From Paraburkholderia tagetis (GTDB taxonomy: Bacteria > Pseudomonadota > Gammaproteobacteria > Burkholderiales > Burkholderiaceae): a stretch of DNA of 64,000 bases. The stretch lies in assembly GCF_022213065.1 (NCBI RefSeq), contig NZ_JAKLJA010000023.1, forward strand, positions 62,001-126,000. Reading direction: 5' to 3'. Under the pieces are notes generated by a model. That model ran no database searches. It was not told where the DNA came from and worked only from the letters and a program-made list of their open reading frames with translations. Of the stretch, positions 27,362 through 36,463 are shown in pieces; within the stretch, counting starts at the first letter, position 1, and the number at the start of each line of letters is the position of its first letter. The translations under genes were made by a program, and so were the position numbers.

Positions 27362-27589
27362 ATGAGCCCTCAAGCTTACGAATCCCTAAATCCCGTAGAC
27401 GCCCTTGTCGACGGGGTCAGGCACAGCGGCACGTATCGGGTGATGACCGGTTCGGTCATTGTCTATTACGAAGGCGAGGTCAAATTCGCCTCGGTAGGGA
27501 TGGATCGACCTGAACTGGTCGCGAAGTGGCTTCTGAGTGACCTCGTCCGGCGAGCAGAGTCGAGCAGGCGAAAGCGCCCGCTCAATTGA
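27362..27589 (+). CDS. Small hypothetical protein, 75 residues
   Basis: This short soluble protein begins MSPQAYESLNPVDALVDGVR and contains a beta-rich segment HSGTYRVMTGSVIVYYEGEV. It ends in a basic stretch (ESSRRKRPLN). The pattern resembles many small Burkholderiales stress-type ORFs, but I cannot name a family. The ribosome-binding site is weak; the frame is open 18 codons further upstream. Confidence 0.5.
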   Translation: MSPQAYESLNPVDALVDGVRHSGTYRVMTGSVIVYYEGEVKFASVGMDRPELVAKWLLSDLVRRAESSRRKRPLN

Positions 27590-28389
27590 GAGTGTCAGTG
27601 CTCTCGTATTGTTCAACAATGCGGCGCGCGTTTTCGACATGCGGGCGACGGATTGCGGTGCGAAGCTGACGCCTGAACGTCCAGATGATTGTCTCCCTTG
27701 TGGCAAGTTCCCGGCGTCAGTTCGTGGGTGCGGGTGGTTAAACTTCGCCCAATATTGCCGACCCGAGGAGCGCCCTATTCGTGATTAAGCTGCGGCGGGT
27801 CCGCGAGCGTTCGGCGCGATGTCGCGGATGCATCGTTGACGGGGGAGTCGATCGTGTACTGCGATTTTTGCTGGGGATCGGGCGCAGAGCAGGGACACCG
27901 CCGGCGATTTCGATCACTCGCCCGGCGGTGCGCATCTCATCGGGACAACGTCGCTGATGGAATCGAATGTATTACGCAGGTTCGAAACTCTGGTTGCTGA
28001 CCGGGAGCGGGGCAACTGCGCGAGCACGCCGGGGATCATGAGAAGATCCGGTCGATCCATCCGTTTTTACAGAAATCCGCCTGATGCGTGCTTCGCTGGC
28101 GCCGGCGCTGCAGATCAGCAAATGGGCTGCAATCCTGTCATCTTCCGGATATTGCTGGGCTTCCAGCGAGAACGACCACTGTCGCCCTGTTGTTCCGGGC
28201 GGCATTTCTGCGATCCGCTTGAGGCAAGATTTTCAGGACGGGTTGAATGCTGACACCGGAGATGACACCCATCGCGCGGTTGCCTGTCGACGCCTGGATT
28301 CAGTGCATCGGGAAAATTAACTTCGCGGATGCAGTCGCAGACATTCAGTTGCACCGTGAGGCCAGGGAAAAGTGGCCTGCGGTTGCTGC
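27590..28389. other. 800-base stretch without a supported gene
   Basis: Several short frames on both strands (for example 27972-28205 leftward and 28084-28320 rightward) overlap each other and show no motif or ribosome-binding site. The leftward one contains RQWSFSLEAQQYPEDDRIAA, which is protein-like and might be a gene fragment. Nothing else is recognised. Confidence 0.35.
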
Positions 28390-28728
28390 TCAGGATGTCG
28401 CCAGGCCTTGCCGGTCAGCGGCGAGGCGGGTGCCGGCAAATGGATCGTTACGCCAGTCGACACCGCTGTGCTTTCCTGGCAGTTCACGGGCGGTCCCGTT
28501 GATAGCGAAATGTTCAAGCGACTGACCGGCGCTTGTGGCCTGTTGAAGCCACTGCGGGATTTCGCCCTTGCCGTCCCAGGTTTCTCCCGCGGCGTTGCGG
28601 TAACGCGTTTCGCTGTGCCGCCGCTGATCGCGTGCAATTGAGTCAGCGAGATCGTCGGGTTTAATGCCGAATTCGGCCATCCTCCGACGCAGATAGGCCA
28701 CCATGCTTTCCCGTTTGCGTTCGTCCAC
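28390..28728 (-). CDS. H-NS-family nucleoid protein with altered DNA-binding loop
   Basis: This is a 112-residue member of the H-NS histone family. The C-terminal DNA-binding domain is recognisable (TRYRNAAGETWDGKGEIPQW, then LQQA), preceded by the typical linker (YLRRRMAEFGIKPDDLADSI). Two features are odd. The minor-groove loop, usually T.SGRGR.P.W, reads TWDGKGEIPQW, with an acidic residue where Arg is expected. The N-terminal oligomerisation coiled coil is short. It may be a dominant-negative or specialised form. The start is a GTG behind an AAGGAAAGGAAG stretch. It lies leftward, about 0.7 kb from another H-NS-type gene facing the other way. Confidence 0.75.
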   Translation of the reverse strand: MDERKRESMVAYLRRRMAEFGIKPDDLADSIARDQRRHSETRYRNAAGETWDGKGEIPQWLQQATSAGQSLEHFAINGTARELPGKHSGVDWRNDPFAGTRLAADRQGLATS

Positions 28729-29431
28729 GCTTCCTTTCCTTTCAGTATCTGGCTAGACGCTGTGCCGGCGACCTTAATGGAGCGATCACCGTGTCGCAAG
28801 GCACTCACGGGAGTCCGAAGCGCCTCGGTACGAATGTCAGCGAGTGTCGCGATTTTATCGGATCATCCGGCGGCCGGCATATCGCGGTGGACCCTGATTT
28901 TCAGGCAGTTTACCTCAATGCATCAGCAAAACCGTGCTGCCATGGCAGGCGTCGGAAATCACGCTTTCATGCATGGACAAACGGGCCCATTCCTGGCACC
29001 GGAGAACTGTCTGAGGTGCAATCGTTCCGGCGATGTGTGAGGACTTCCGGTCCGGGATTGTCATGATACCTCCAGGGCATCATGTGCCAATCGAAGAAGA
29101 GGCCGGAATGAAACGGGTCCGTGCATCGGGGCGTATTAACCGTGTATCGCGTGTGCTGGCGTTCAGGCTCAATACGTGGGCTCGCTGGCTATGTGATATA
29201 AGCGCGGAAGACGAAAGTCTCTCGGGAAAAAAGTAACTTCTCCGCAAGTTCAACTTATTTCGAGGCCGCCCTCGAGTGCCAGGGTGAGCTGACGGTTTGC
29301 GCGCGTAGATCTTTAAAGCGATAATCTCCACCGCGACGATGGCGTCAATCGTGACGGGCCAGAATGAACTTCGCTGTACCAGGGAAGTTTCAGGATCGCA
29401 CAAACAGAAAACCCTAAAAGGAGCGAAGACA
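28729..29431. other. 703-base intergenic region between two H-NS-type genes
   Basis: It separates divergent H-NS-type genes and should contain both promoters. Frames at 28762-29040, 28791-29066 and 29033-29236 (+) have no motif. The part near 29240-29330 is lower in GC. No hairpin or repeat stands out. Confidence 0.35.
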
Positions 29432-30052
29432 ATGGTTACTTTGGATGCGATCAACCTGAAGATAGCAAAACTCCAGAAGCAGGCGGCAACGGTCGCTCAA
29501 AAGCAGTCGTCAACCGGACTGACCAAGATCCGTGACCTGATGAACAAGTACGGACTGAGCGTCGCCGACATCGAGAGCTTTGTCGGGAAAAAGCGCGGCC
29601 GCAAGCCATCCGCGCTAGCCGCGACAGGTGCAGCGAAAACTCCCCGAACAGTCGTGCATCACGTTGAACCGAAATACGCCGATCCGAAGACGGGCGCGAC
29701 GTGGAGTGGCCGCGGACGGGCACCGGCCTGGATCAGCGGCGCGAAGGACCGTTCGAAATTCCTCATCGGCGCAGGCGCGAACACGAAGGCTGCAGATGCG
29801 AAATCGGCTCCTGCGGAAAAGGCACCGGCGAAGCGTGCTGCCGCGAAAAAAACCGTAGCGAAAAAGGCTGTCGCGAAAAAAGCCGCCACCAGGACGGCCC
29901 GCGCGCGCGGCGCAGCATCGTCGGCCGACGGTGTGCGAGCACGTAAGGCCGCAGCGCCCGCGAAAAAGACGCGTGCACCGCGCAAGGTCGCCACGAAAAA
30001 GGCACCGGCAGCGGTCGAGGTCGCTGCTACGCCTGAAGTGGCAGCACAGTAA
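29432..30052 (+). CDS. H-NS-family protein with histone-H1-like Lys/Ala tail
   Basis: This is a 206-residue nucleoid protein. Residues 1-50 form the helical oligomerisation part (LDAINLKIAKLQKQAATVAQ, then KYGLSVADIESFVGKKRGRK). Residues about 75-100 form the H-NS DNA-binding domain with the intact loop GATWSGRGRAPAWI. Residues about 115-206 are a repetitive basic tail rich in AAKK, VAKK and APAKK like eukaryotic-type H1 or Bordetella BpH1. AAAAGGAG seven bases before the ATG fixes the start; a longer in-frame extension is unlikely. Plasmid H-NS proteins commonly silence AT-rich plasmid genes. The tail adds non-specific DNA binding. Confidence 0.85.
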   Translation: MVTLDAINLKIAKLQKQAATVAQKQSSTGLTKIRDLMNKYGLSVADIESFVGKKRGRKPSALAATGAAKTPRTVVHHVEPKYADPKTGATWSGRGRAPAWISGAKDRSKFLIGAGANTKAADAKSAPAEKAPAKRAAAKKTVAKKAVAKKAATRTARARGAASSADGVRARKAAAPAKKTRAPRKVATKKAPAAVEVAATPEVAAQ

Positions 30053-30842
30053 CGCTCAAATCCAGTCGTGGCTGGCGACGCCCGCTCTGGCGACGCCGGC
30101 CCGCTGCGACCGATCTATCGGCTGCAGCAGCCGGCACGCGTTCGCTCTGCCGGAGTTTTTCCCCTACACACACAATCTGGCGGCGCGATTCACGACGTGC
30201 GCCCTTCGATGCCTGGATCGATTCAGGCAGAGCAACGGGCAGTACCGGCGGCAGCTTTAATCTCCCGGTGCATCGCGTGTCCTCGTTGCGCGGAATCACG
30301 CTTTCCGCCAGGATAGACGCGGCGCCGCGCGTGCACGCGGTGGACCGCAAACTCCCGCATTCCCTCGCATGCCTGCTCGCTTCGAACTCGTTGCTCTTGC
30401 GCTTCCCGTCGGACACGCTCCCGAGTCACTTCCGCTTCCGGTTGCGCAGTTCATCGCGACATGCTGGCCCGGCATGAGCCGCGCCCAGATGCTCGATCGC
30501 GCGCGCCGCCTCGCCTTGCGGGTCTCGCTTCGCGCATTACGCGGAAGCCGGCCGGATGGGGTGGGGCTGTTTCGCTCGTGATGAACGGGGCTGACGGCAA
30601 CGCCGAGCTCGTGGCCCACGTGCGGCGAATCAAGCGCCGCCGCACCGTCGGCGGCGCGAAGGTCTCGCTGGCTCCACCGCGCGACGTACGGCAGCAGGAG
30701 CTGTTCTGAGCAGCGGGCACCGGATGCCAGTCTGCTCCTCCCTGAAGCGGGAACGGAGCGTCATGCGGACTGCAACTTCCGTCGCGCGGTCAAATCCGCT
30801 AGTCTGGCCAGACGTGATGTTCACATTCGGGGCGCATGAACC
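30053..30842. other. 790-base stretch with at most a small frameshifted gene
   Basis: No clear gene. Two rightward frames, 30369-30581 and 30461-30709, overlap and might be one shifted small gene; the second ends AKVSLAPPRDVRQQELF, which looks protein-like. The DNA is GC-rich, so long frames on all strands are expected. I leave it unassigned. Confidence 0.3.
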
Positions 30843-31733
30843 ATGCAACAGCTCGATATCTTCGCCGACAGCCGCGACGTCATGTTGCGCAATGACGTGT
30901 CGGAGTGCCTGCAGCAGCGCGATACGGCATCCGCGCGTTCGGCACTGAAGGCGCTGGCTGGCGAATACCCGGACGACGATGAGTTGCCGGCGTTAACAGT
31001 TCTGGTGCACGCGCTCGAAGCCGAGTCCCGAGTCCTCTTTGCCGACCACGAGGCCCTCGCGGTGGCGCGTCGCGCCCTCGCAAACGAGGTGGTGCCAGCC
31101 GCGGCTCGTGTGCTGCCCAGACACGCCGTGCAGCCGTGGGTGGCGTCGCTCTGGCGCTCGCTTGCGTTGCGGGCTGCGGCGCTGCCATTTTCTGCCGCCG
31201 CCGAAGACTGCCACGCGGCGCCCCTGTGGCTCAAGGCAGGCGACTGGGAAGCCGCCCGTGAATGTGTAAAAGGCATCGAGTCGTGGTGGCACCTCGCGGC
31301 CCCGCTCGCATGGATGACCGAGACGCGCTATCGAGCGGATGGCCTTGATGCCGCGTGGCCGCTGCTCGCAGAACTGGCGTGGCTGGCACCTGCACGGTTC
31401 GTGGCGTTATTGCCGGTGCTGGGTGACGCATCGCTTGACGCGTTGCGCCGCCGCTTTGACGCCGAGTTTCCGGGGAACGGCGACAGCGAGGACTTCCGCT
31501 TTTTTCCAGCCTGGTTGATCCTGGTCAAACCGGTGCTCGCGGGTCGGCTGGCCGAGGCACGGGTGCGGCGTGAGCACAAGCCTTCCCGCGCGACGGCCCT
31601 GCTGGGCGAGATTCTGCGACGCGAGCGCGAAGGCGACCAGCACGAACTTGTCGGCCTGCGCGAACAGCTGTGCCGTCTGCACGGTGGACTCTTCGACATT
31701 TACATGGGCGCCCGGAAAGTGCAACACCGGTAA
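30843..31733 (+). CDS. Conserved-looking helical protein of unknown function
   Basis: This is a 296-residue soluble protein. It begins MQQLDIFADSRDVMLRNDVS and is almost wholly alpha-helical with TPR-like spacing (LQQRDTASARSALKALAGEY; WLKAGDWEAARECVKGIESW). Pro-rich DNA or enzyme motifs are absent. I do not recognise the family beyond that it reads like a Burkholderia hypothetical. It ends with KVQHR. No operon partner is close; the next supported gene starts 238 bases downstream in the same direction. Confidence 0.7.
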   Translation: MQQLDIFADSRDVMLRNDVSECLQQRDTASARSALKALAGEYPDDDELPALTVLVHALEAESRVLFADHEALAVARRALANEVVPAAARVLPRHAVQPWVASLWRSLALRAAALPFSAAAEDCHAAPLWLKAGDWEAARECVKGIESWWHLAAPLAWMTETRYRADGLDAAWPLLAELAWLAPARFVALLPVLGDASLDALRRRFDAEFPGNGDSEDFRFFPAWLILVKPVLAGRLAEARVRREHKPSRATALLGEILRREREGDQHELVGLREQLCRLHGGLFDIYMGARKVQHR

Positions 31734-31971
31734 GCGCAGTGCCAGGGCATTCTGTGCCGCTGTCATGTGCGAAGGAGCCCTGATAGAACGAAAAGAGAAC
31801 GGGGGTTCATGTGGAGAACTCCCTGTCGACCGCAAGCGGAACACGACGCAAATGAGTTTGACCCATGCGCGCGATGCGCGGGCATCCGGAACAACCGATA
31901 CGGCGAGCGTATCGATGGCTTCTCTCCGATGGTCGATTGGTCTATCCTGCGTCATGCACGGAGATACCGCA

Positions 31972-32385
31972 ATGGACGACCGATTTGACAGACGGGAACT
32001 GCTGCTTCACCTCGGGGAGATGCTCGAAGCCTGGAACTGTTTATCCAGAACAGGTCAACCGGACATGACGGTCGCACAGCTTGCCGGACAGGAATCGCTG
32101 CAGGCCTTTGAGTTCCTCCGGATGGTCGCACCGGGGATGACTGCGGCCGAGTTCGGCGCACGTGTCGCCAGCGCGTTTTTCCTGTGGCCCAGGGAACTGC
32201 TTGAGACAGACCTCAACCGCAGGGTGCTTGCGTCGACCGTTCGACACGACCTGTTTGATCGCAACCCTTCCGGCTGGAAAGCCTATGTCGCCCATATGCA
32301 GAAGAAGGTGAAATGGTTTGGAGCCGGGCTCCCCGAGATGAAAAGCGGCGCTTTGGACGAACCGGCGCGCGATGCCGCAGGGTAA
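31972..32385 (+). CDS. Hypothetical protein, 137 residues
   Basis: This soluble protein begins MDDRFDRRELLLHLGEMLEA, with GGAGA seven bases before the ATG. The middle is helical (MTVAQLAGQESLQAFEFLRM) and the later part contains RVASAFFLWPRELLETDLNR. I do not recognise a family. The frame continues upstream into low-quality sequence; the ribosome-binding site supports the chosen start. It is followed after about 240 bases by the Hfq paralogue. Confidence 0.55.
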   Translation: MDDRFDRRELLLHLGEMLEAWNCLSRTGQPDMTVAQLAGQESLQAFEFLRMVAPGMTAAEFGARVASAFFLWPRELLETDLNRRVLASTVRHDLFDRNPSGWKAYVAHMQKKVKWFGAGLPEMKSGALDEPARDAAG

Positions 32386-32620
32386 ACAAGTCCGGTCGAG
32401 GCGTCGGTCAGGGTCGAGCCGTCTGTGGAGTGGGATGCGCCCGACGAGAAGAGGGGGTGGCCCTGGCCACAGCCGGGGTCAACGTCCTGACATCCTGTTG
32501 ATCAGGATGCCTAATTCGGATTAAAAGCGTTCTGGTCCTCATGCCATGCCCGGTGCGGCGGTCTTGAGACTGCCGTGCCGGGCTTCAACCATCGCCGGTA
32601 CCATCGAAGGACCTGTCGCG

Positions 32621-32914
32621 TTGACCTCAGAACATGACCGCACGCCCAGCGTACAAGACAACTTTCTGCAGACGCTCGTCAGGGACAAGACCACCGTCAA
32701 CGTGTTCCTCGTGAACCGCATCAGACTGAGCGGTCAACTGGCCGCCTTTGACCAGTTTGCCGTTCTGCTGGAGTCTGGCCCAAGTGTGCAGCTTGTCTTC
32801 AAGCATGCCATTTCGACCGTGCTGCCGGTCAATGGCAGGGCTCAGGCACGTGAGCCGTACGAGGTGCCGTTGAGAGGCGACAAACCGAATCCCTTCCGAG
32901 GCCGTGTCCGATGA
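32621..32914 (+). CDS. hfq: Hfq-like RNA chaperone (divergent plasmid paralogue)
   Basis: This is an Sm-like protein of about 97 residues. Both Sm motifs are clear: NVFLVNRIRLSGQLAAFDQF and VFKHAISTVLPVN, with the FDQF and KHAIS signatures of Hfq. Compared with E. coli Hfq, several RNA-contact positions differ: the Gln8 position is Pro, Tyr25 is Phe, Tyr55 is Phe, and the rim Arg patch is reduced (VRDKTT). Lys-His 56-57 are kept. The start is uncertain. I chose a TTG at 32621 with GAAGGA nine bases upstream; the frame is open to an ATG at 32546. It is probably a second copy beside a chromosomal gene, with altered RNA preference. Confidence 0.8.
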   Translation: MTSEHDRTPSVQDNFLQTLVRDKTTVNVFLVNRIRLSGQLAAFDQFAVLLESGPSVQLVFKHAISTVLPVNGRAQAREPYEVPLRGDKPNPFRGRVR

Positions 32915-33253
32915 GAACCACCATGACATGTCGTGGCTTGCGCTTGACCCGCGCAGAGCCAGGCGATGTCCACGTGGAGATGTACGGAAGGCGTTGGTAT
33001 CCCGACCGTCTCCACCCTGTAATGGAACCTTCGTCGTATTGCACTCCCTGCATCTGTCGACGCCCGGGGAGCACCATCGCGCAGCCAGGCGCTGGGGAAG
33101 ATGGGGCACGCAACCGCGACTGACACCAACACCCCTGCGCAGGCGGGCTCGAAAAGGTACGTCGACACGGTGACTTCCAGACTGCGCGATTCATCAGCTG
33201 GTCACAGGCGCCGGACATGCTGGGCGTAGGACATACATCTTCAGGAGGCGAAT
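32915..33253. other. 339-base stretch between hfq-like gene and phasin
   Basis: No supported gene. Short frames on both strands carry no motif. The last 30 bases contain an AGGAGG-type site belonging to the phasin gene that follows. Confidence 0.4.
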
Positions 33254-33825
33254 ATGACTGATTTTCAGGAGCAGGCTGCCCTAGCCCAACGAGCAAATCT
33301 TGACTTCTTCTTTGGGCTGGCTGGAAAGATGCTGGAAGGCGAGGAAAAGCTCATCAAATTGAATCTGGATATGGCGAAAACTACGCTTGGCGACTGGTAT
33401 CTACGCGTTCAGGACGGGCTGGCGAAGAAAGACGGACAGGACCTGCTGGTTTGCAGGACTCGCTGGCGCTGCCTTCGGCGGACAAGGCTCTGACGTACGA
33501 ACTTCAGGTTGCGGAGATTACGTCGACCATGCAAACGCAGTTGTCAGAAATCATCAATGCCCGGTGCCAGGAGGCCAACCGACAGGTTCAATGGTTCGCC
33601 GAGAATGTCGCGCAGCACGCCCCGGGCGGCTCCGGAGTCGCAATTGCATTGATGAAACAGGCGATCACGCTGGCCAACACGGCGCAGGAAAGCGTGCAAA
33701 AGGCAACGAAACAGGTCGTCGAAGTCGCGCAAAGTGACCTGGAGGCCACAACAATTGCCACATCGGAGGTGACTGAAGCGACTGACCAGGCGGTCGAGAA
33801 GCTGGTGAAGACAGCGACGCAATAA
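33254..33825 (+). pseudogene. phaP: Phasin-family protein gene with a one-base frameshift
   Basis: The first frame (33254 to about 33450) reads MTDFQEQAALAQRANLDFFF and onward to AKKDGQDLL. The second frame (from 33451 to 33825) continues without a gap as LQDSLALPSADKALTYELQV and later AVEKLVKTATQ. Together they give a full phasin-type protein of about 190 residues, which coats polyhydroxyalkanoate granules. The codons CTG CTG are followed by GT and then TTG CAG, so exactly one base is missing near 33449-33450. AGGAGG lies upstream of the ATG. It may be a true mutation or a sequencing error; if the latter, the gene is intact. Confidence 0.8.
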
Positions 33826-34357
33826 ATTGCAAGAAACGTTGAACCAGTGGTTGCACGACGCGGCGCGCTACGCTGTGCTGCAGCTACGGCTGTGCAAGTC
33901 CATCCAACTCTCGTGTGCTTTGGTCGTTCATTCCGGCGTCCGTGAGGTCTTCCCACACCTGTTATCCCGCTCACGTCCGAAACAAACCAGCACGTCTGGG
34001 AGGCCGTCACAGCGCATAGCTGGAAACGAATGGCTGGTCGGAGAGGACAGTTCTTTTGCACGCAGCGCGTGCACCAGGTTGTCAGGATGACTGAGTGTTT
34101 TTCGTCTGGTTTGACCTTCAGCCCTTGCTTGACCTCGACGCGGATCTTTTCCCGTCCTTTCGACGGAAGTCGCGACGGCCAGCGTGATTGTCTGAAGATG
34201 GTCGGACAGCCGCCTGATGCGGGCGGCCTGGGGCCATGCCGCGCGACGGGCATGCTGTCGCGCGGAGGCGGCGCCAACTCGTTTTGCAGTTCCAGCTCGA
34301 AGACTGAGGGTATGCTAACCTTGGCTGACGCTAACAGCAGCAAAGCCGCGCTCGAGG
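33826..34357. other. 532-base stretch without a supported gene
   Basis: Frames of 87 codons (33827-34090, +) and longer leftward frames through the phasin gene have no recognisable content. Nothing repetitive is seen. It forms the left approach to the accessory region. Confidence 0.35.
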
Positions 34358-34708
34358 ATGAACGATATATTCGCGGTTTCTCAGGATTTCGAGCCGTTCC
34401 CCCGAGACCTGCCGAGAAAGGAGTGGCAGACAAAGTCGCTCGATTGCGCCATGGCCGATTATTGGGTGGCAAGTGATGGACGTGTCGCGCGCCGACAATT
34501 TCTGAGCGACGATTACTTTGCCAGCGACACAGCCTCCTTCACGGCTTATTTGTTCCACTTCCGAAAAGGCGTGAGATTCGACCTGAAAGTCGTTGTCGCT
34601 CACGGGCGCATCCTGGAACTTCGGCAAGAGCGCGAATCTGAAGCGGGGGAAGCGGTGGATGAGTGGACTATTCCCGTACCTGGTCCCGACGCTGAACGTC
34701 ACGATTGA
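34358..34708 (+). CDS. Hypothetical protein, 116 residues
   Basis: This soluble protein begins MNDIFAVSQDFEPFPRDLPR and contains ASDTASFTAYLFHFRKGVRF and DLKVVVAHGRILELRQERES. It has a mixed alpha/beta appearance without motifs. I do not recognise it. It faces a short gene in the opposite direction 40 bases downstream. Confidence 0.55.
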   Translation: MNDIFAVSQDFEPFPRDLPRKEWQTKSLDCAMADYWVASDGRVARRQFLSDDYFASDTASFTAYLFHFRKGVRFDLKVVVAHGRILELRQERESEAGEAVDEWTIPVPGPDAERHD

Positions 34709-34748
34709 TGCGAGCCGGTTCGCAGGCGACGGTTTGAAAGAATAGTAG

Positions 34749-34985
34749 CTATTCCGCGCAAGTGGAGCCTATCCACAGGCCACGATATGCAATTGCGTCT
34801 CTGCCCTCACGCAGCGCGCGAAGCGCGAACCAGCCAGTATCCTGGGCACTCGGCTCAAGACGGTAGATGACGCCGCCGCGCTGTTGCAGCCATTCGGGAG
34901 CGGAGTCGGACTCCGCCAGCAGATTCCATAGGGCGGTGGCTATCTCGGGCGCAGGTCTTTGCTCCGCGCCAGCTATCGCGATCAC
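34749..34985 (-). CDS. Hypothetical protein, 78 residues
   Basis: This small protein begins MIAIAGAEQRPAPEIATALW, continuing NLLAESDSAPEWLQQRGGVI. The later part, WFALRALREGRDAIAYRGLW, is helical. The family is not recognised. It is convergent with the preceding gene. The frame has a good amino-acid mix, unlike the shadows on the other strand. Confidence 0.5.
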   Translation of the reverse strand: MIAIAGAEQRPAPEIATALWNLLAESDSAPEWLQQRGGVIYRLEPSAQDTGWFALRALREGRDAIAYRGLWIGSTCAE

Positions 34986-35075
34986 CAGCTCGCGAATGGA
35001 AACGATTCACTGCGACGACTGGAGAGCCGTCTGGCGTTGCTCATGCTCCCCTCGCATGCCCCGGTTAGGAGCCGC

Positions 35076-35160
35076 GCCAGCGGGCCGGGGTAGCCCGCTG
35101 GCGCCTGGCCGGGCTAGGCGCGACGATCCGATTATGCCGACACGTGATACCGTTTACCAG
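35076..35160 (+). promoter_or_regulatory. Repeated upstream element, copy 1, with strong hairpin
   Basis: GCCAGCGGGC (35076-35085) and GCCCGCTGGC (35093-35102) form a perfect 10-bp stem with a seven-base loop. GGCGCGACGATCCGATTA follows at 35117-35134 and a GTTTACCAG block near 35152-35160. Nearly the same series of blocks lies before the HEPN gene (36369-36430). It sits 32 bases before the HNH gene start and is probably a control element. Confidence 0.6.
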
Positions 35161-35191
35161 CCGCGCGAACGTCCACACAAAGGAAAACAGC

Positions 35192-36325
35192 ATGGACAGC
35201 ATCAGCCACGAAGATATTTGCCCACTTTGTGACGATCCGATCGCCTTGAGTGGAGATTCGAGCGAGCACATCATTCCCAACTCGATCGGTGGCCGTCGAA
35301 CGATCCGTGGGTTCATATGCAAGGACTGCAACAGTCGCACCGGCAATAGCTGGGACGCCGAGATCTGGCGTCAGTTCTCACATGTTGCGATGATGCACGG
35401 AGTGGAGAGGGATCGTGGTGAGCCGCCCAGCATTCAGATTCATACGGTGGACGGCAACCGCTATCTTCTATTGCCGAACGGCAATATGACAATCGAGCAT
35501 CCGAAGTTTAGCGCCGAGGAAGGGGAGAACGGGACGGACATCAGGATCTCGGCGCGGGATGAAAGAGAAGCGAGACGAATGGTGAAGCAGGTGGTAAGCA
35601 AATACCCACAGCTCGACCCGCAGACTATCTTGGGCGCCATGAGCGCTAATGAAACACCGCTTGAATCTCCCGTGTCGTTATCGTCAAGTTTCGGTGGTGA
35701 GTTGGCAGGTCGGTCGATGGTCAAGAGCGCAGTTGCACTTGCTGCTACGACGGGCGTCGATGCGCGAGCCTGCGATTCCGCGTTGCGGTACCTCAAGGAC
35801 TACTCGGTTACGCCATCCTATGCCTTCTTTTACGTGCGGGATCTCGTTGCCAATCGACCGGATTTTCACGCTATCAATTGCGTGAGCGTCGTGGGTGACC
35901 CGTCGCGACATACGCTGCTCGGGTATGTCGAGTACTTCTCCATGTCACGGATCGTCGTGATCCTGAGTGAAGCGTATGACGGGCAGCCGCTCAGCGCGAC
36001 GTATGCGTTCAATCCGGCAACTGGCGATCATATCGACGCTCGTATCGATCTCAATCTGTCGGACGCGGAGCTCGAGCTGGTGCGTACGAACAACGCCACT
36101 ACAGACGAAAGCTATAGGGCAGCGCTCGACGCAGGTTTCAGCATCGTCTACAACCGCAGCCAATTGCGACACTGGCAGAGAGAAACCGACGAAGCATTCG
36201 AGCGCGCCTGCAAGACGATGGGCATTCCAAGGAACGGCGTTGTTCCGAGTGAGCGGGCGCAGGAATTTTCCCGTCTAATGGTCGAGTATCTCGGTCCGAT
36301 GATCGAGAGATTGGTGCGGCGCTAG
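35192..36325 (+). CDS. HNH-endonuclease-type protein
   Basis: This is a 377-residue protein. The N-terminus (residues about 7-50) is an HNH domain with zinc knuckles: CPLCDDPIALSGDSSEHIIP, continuing NSIGG, then CKDCNSRTGN. This is the CxxC...EHIIP.SIGG...CxxCN form common in restriction and defence proteins. The remaining 320 residues have no motif I can name; they contain many charged helices and beta strands and may recognise target or partner. AAAGGAAA precedes the ATG. It is followed after about 140 bases by a HEPN protein under a copy of the same upstream element, so the two may be one unit. DNA cleavage is inferred from the motif only. Confidence 0.8.
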   Translation: MDSISHEDICPLCDDPIALSGDSSEHIIPNSIGGRRTIRGFICKDCNSRTGNSWDAEIWRQFSHVAMMHGVERDRGEPPSIQIHTVDGNRYLLLPNGNMTIEHPKFSAEEGENGTDIRISARDEREARRMVKQVVSKYPQLDPQTILGAMSANETPLESPVSLSSSFGGELAGRSMVKSAVALAATTGVDARACDSALRYLKDYSVTPSYAFFYVRDLVANRPDFHAINCVSVVGDPSRHTLLGYVEYFSMSRIVVILSEAYDGQPLSATYAFNPATGDHIDARIDLNLSDAELELVRTNNATTDESYRAALDAGFSIVYNRSQLRHWQRETDEAFERACKTMGIPRNGVVPSERAQEFSRLMVEYLGPMIERLVRR

Positions 36326-36368
36326 TCGAAGAAGTTGTGGTCCTCCGCATGCTCCAATGAGGAGTCTT

Positions 36369-36430
36369 GCCAGCGGGCCGGGTGAGGCGCGACGATTCGA
36401 CTAGAGCGGGCTAGTGTTATGGTTTACCGG
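36369..36430 (+). promoter_or_regulatory. Repeated upstream element, copy 2
   Basis: GCCAGCGGGCCGGG, AGGCGCGACGATTCGACTA and GGTTTACCGG occur here in the same order as at 35076-35160, but the 3' arm of the hairpin is missing (about 25 bases shorter). A GCATGC with GAGGAG lies just upstream in both copies. It ends 33 bases before the HEPN gene start. Confidence 0.6.
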
Positions 36431-36463
36431 TTGGCAGTTGCCGTTCGATGTGAGTTCATCCTT

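Noticed and set aside
29451..30005. Leftward Phe/Ala-rich frames (AAFFATAFFATVFFAAARF pattern)
   Set aside because: This is the reverse reading of the Lys/Ala repeat tail of the H-NS/H1-like gene, not a membrane protein.
35045..36430. Miniature transposon explanation for the repeated upstream elements
   Set aside because: The shared blocks lack matching terminal inverted repeats and target duplications, so a control element is the simpler reading.
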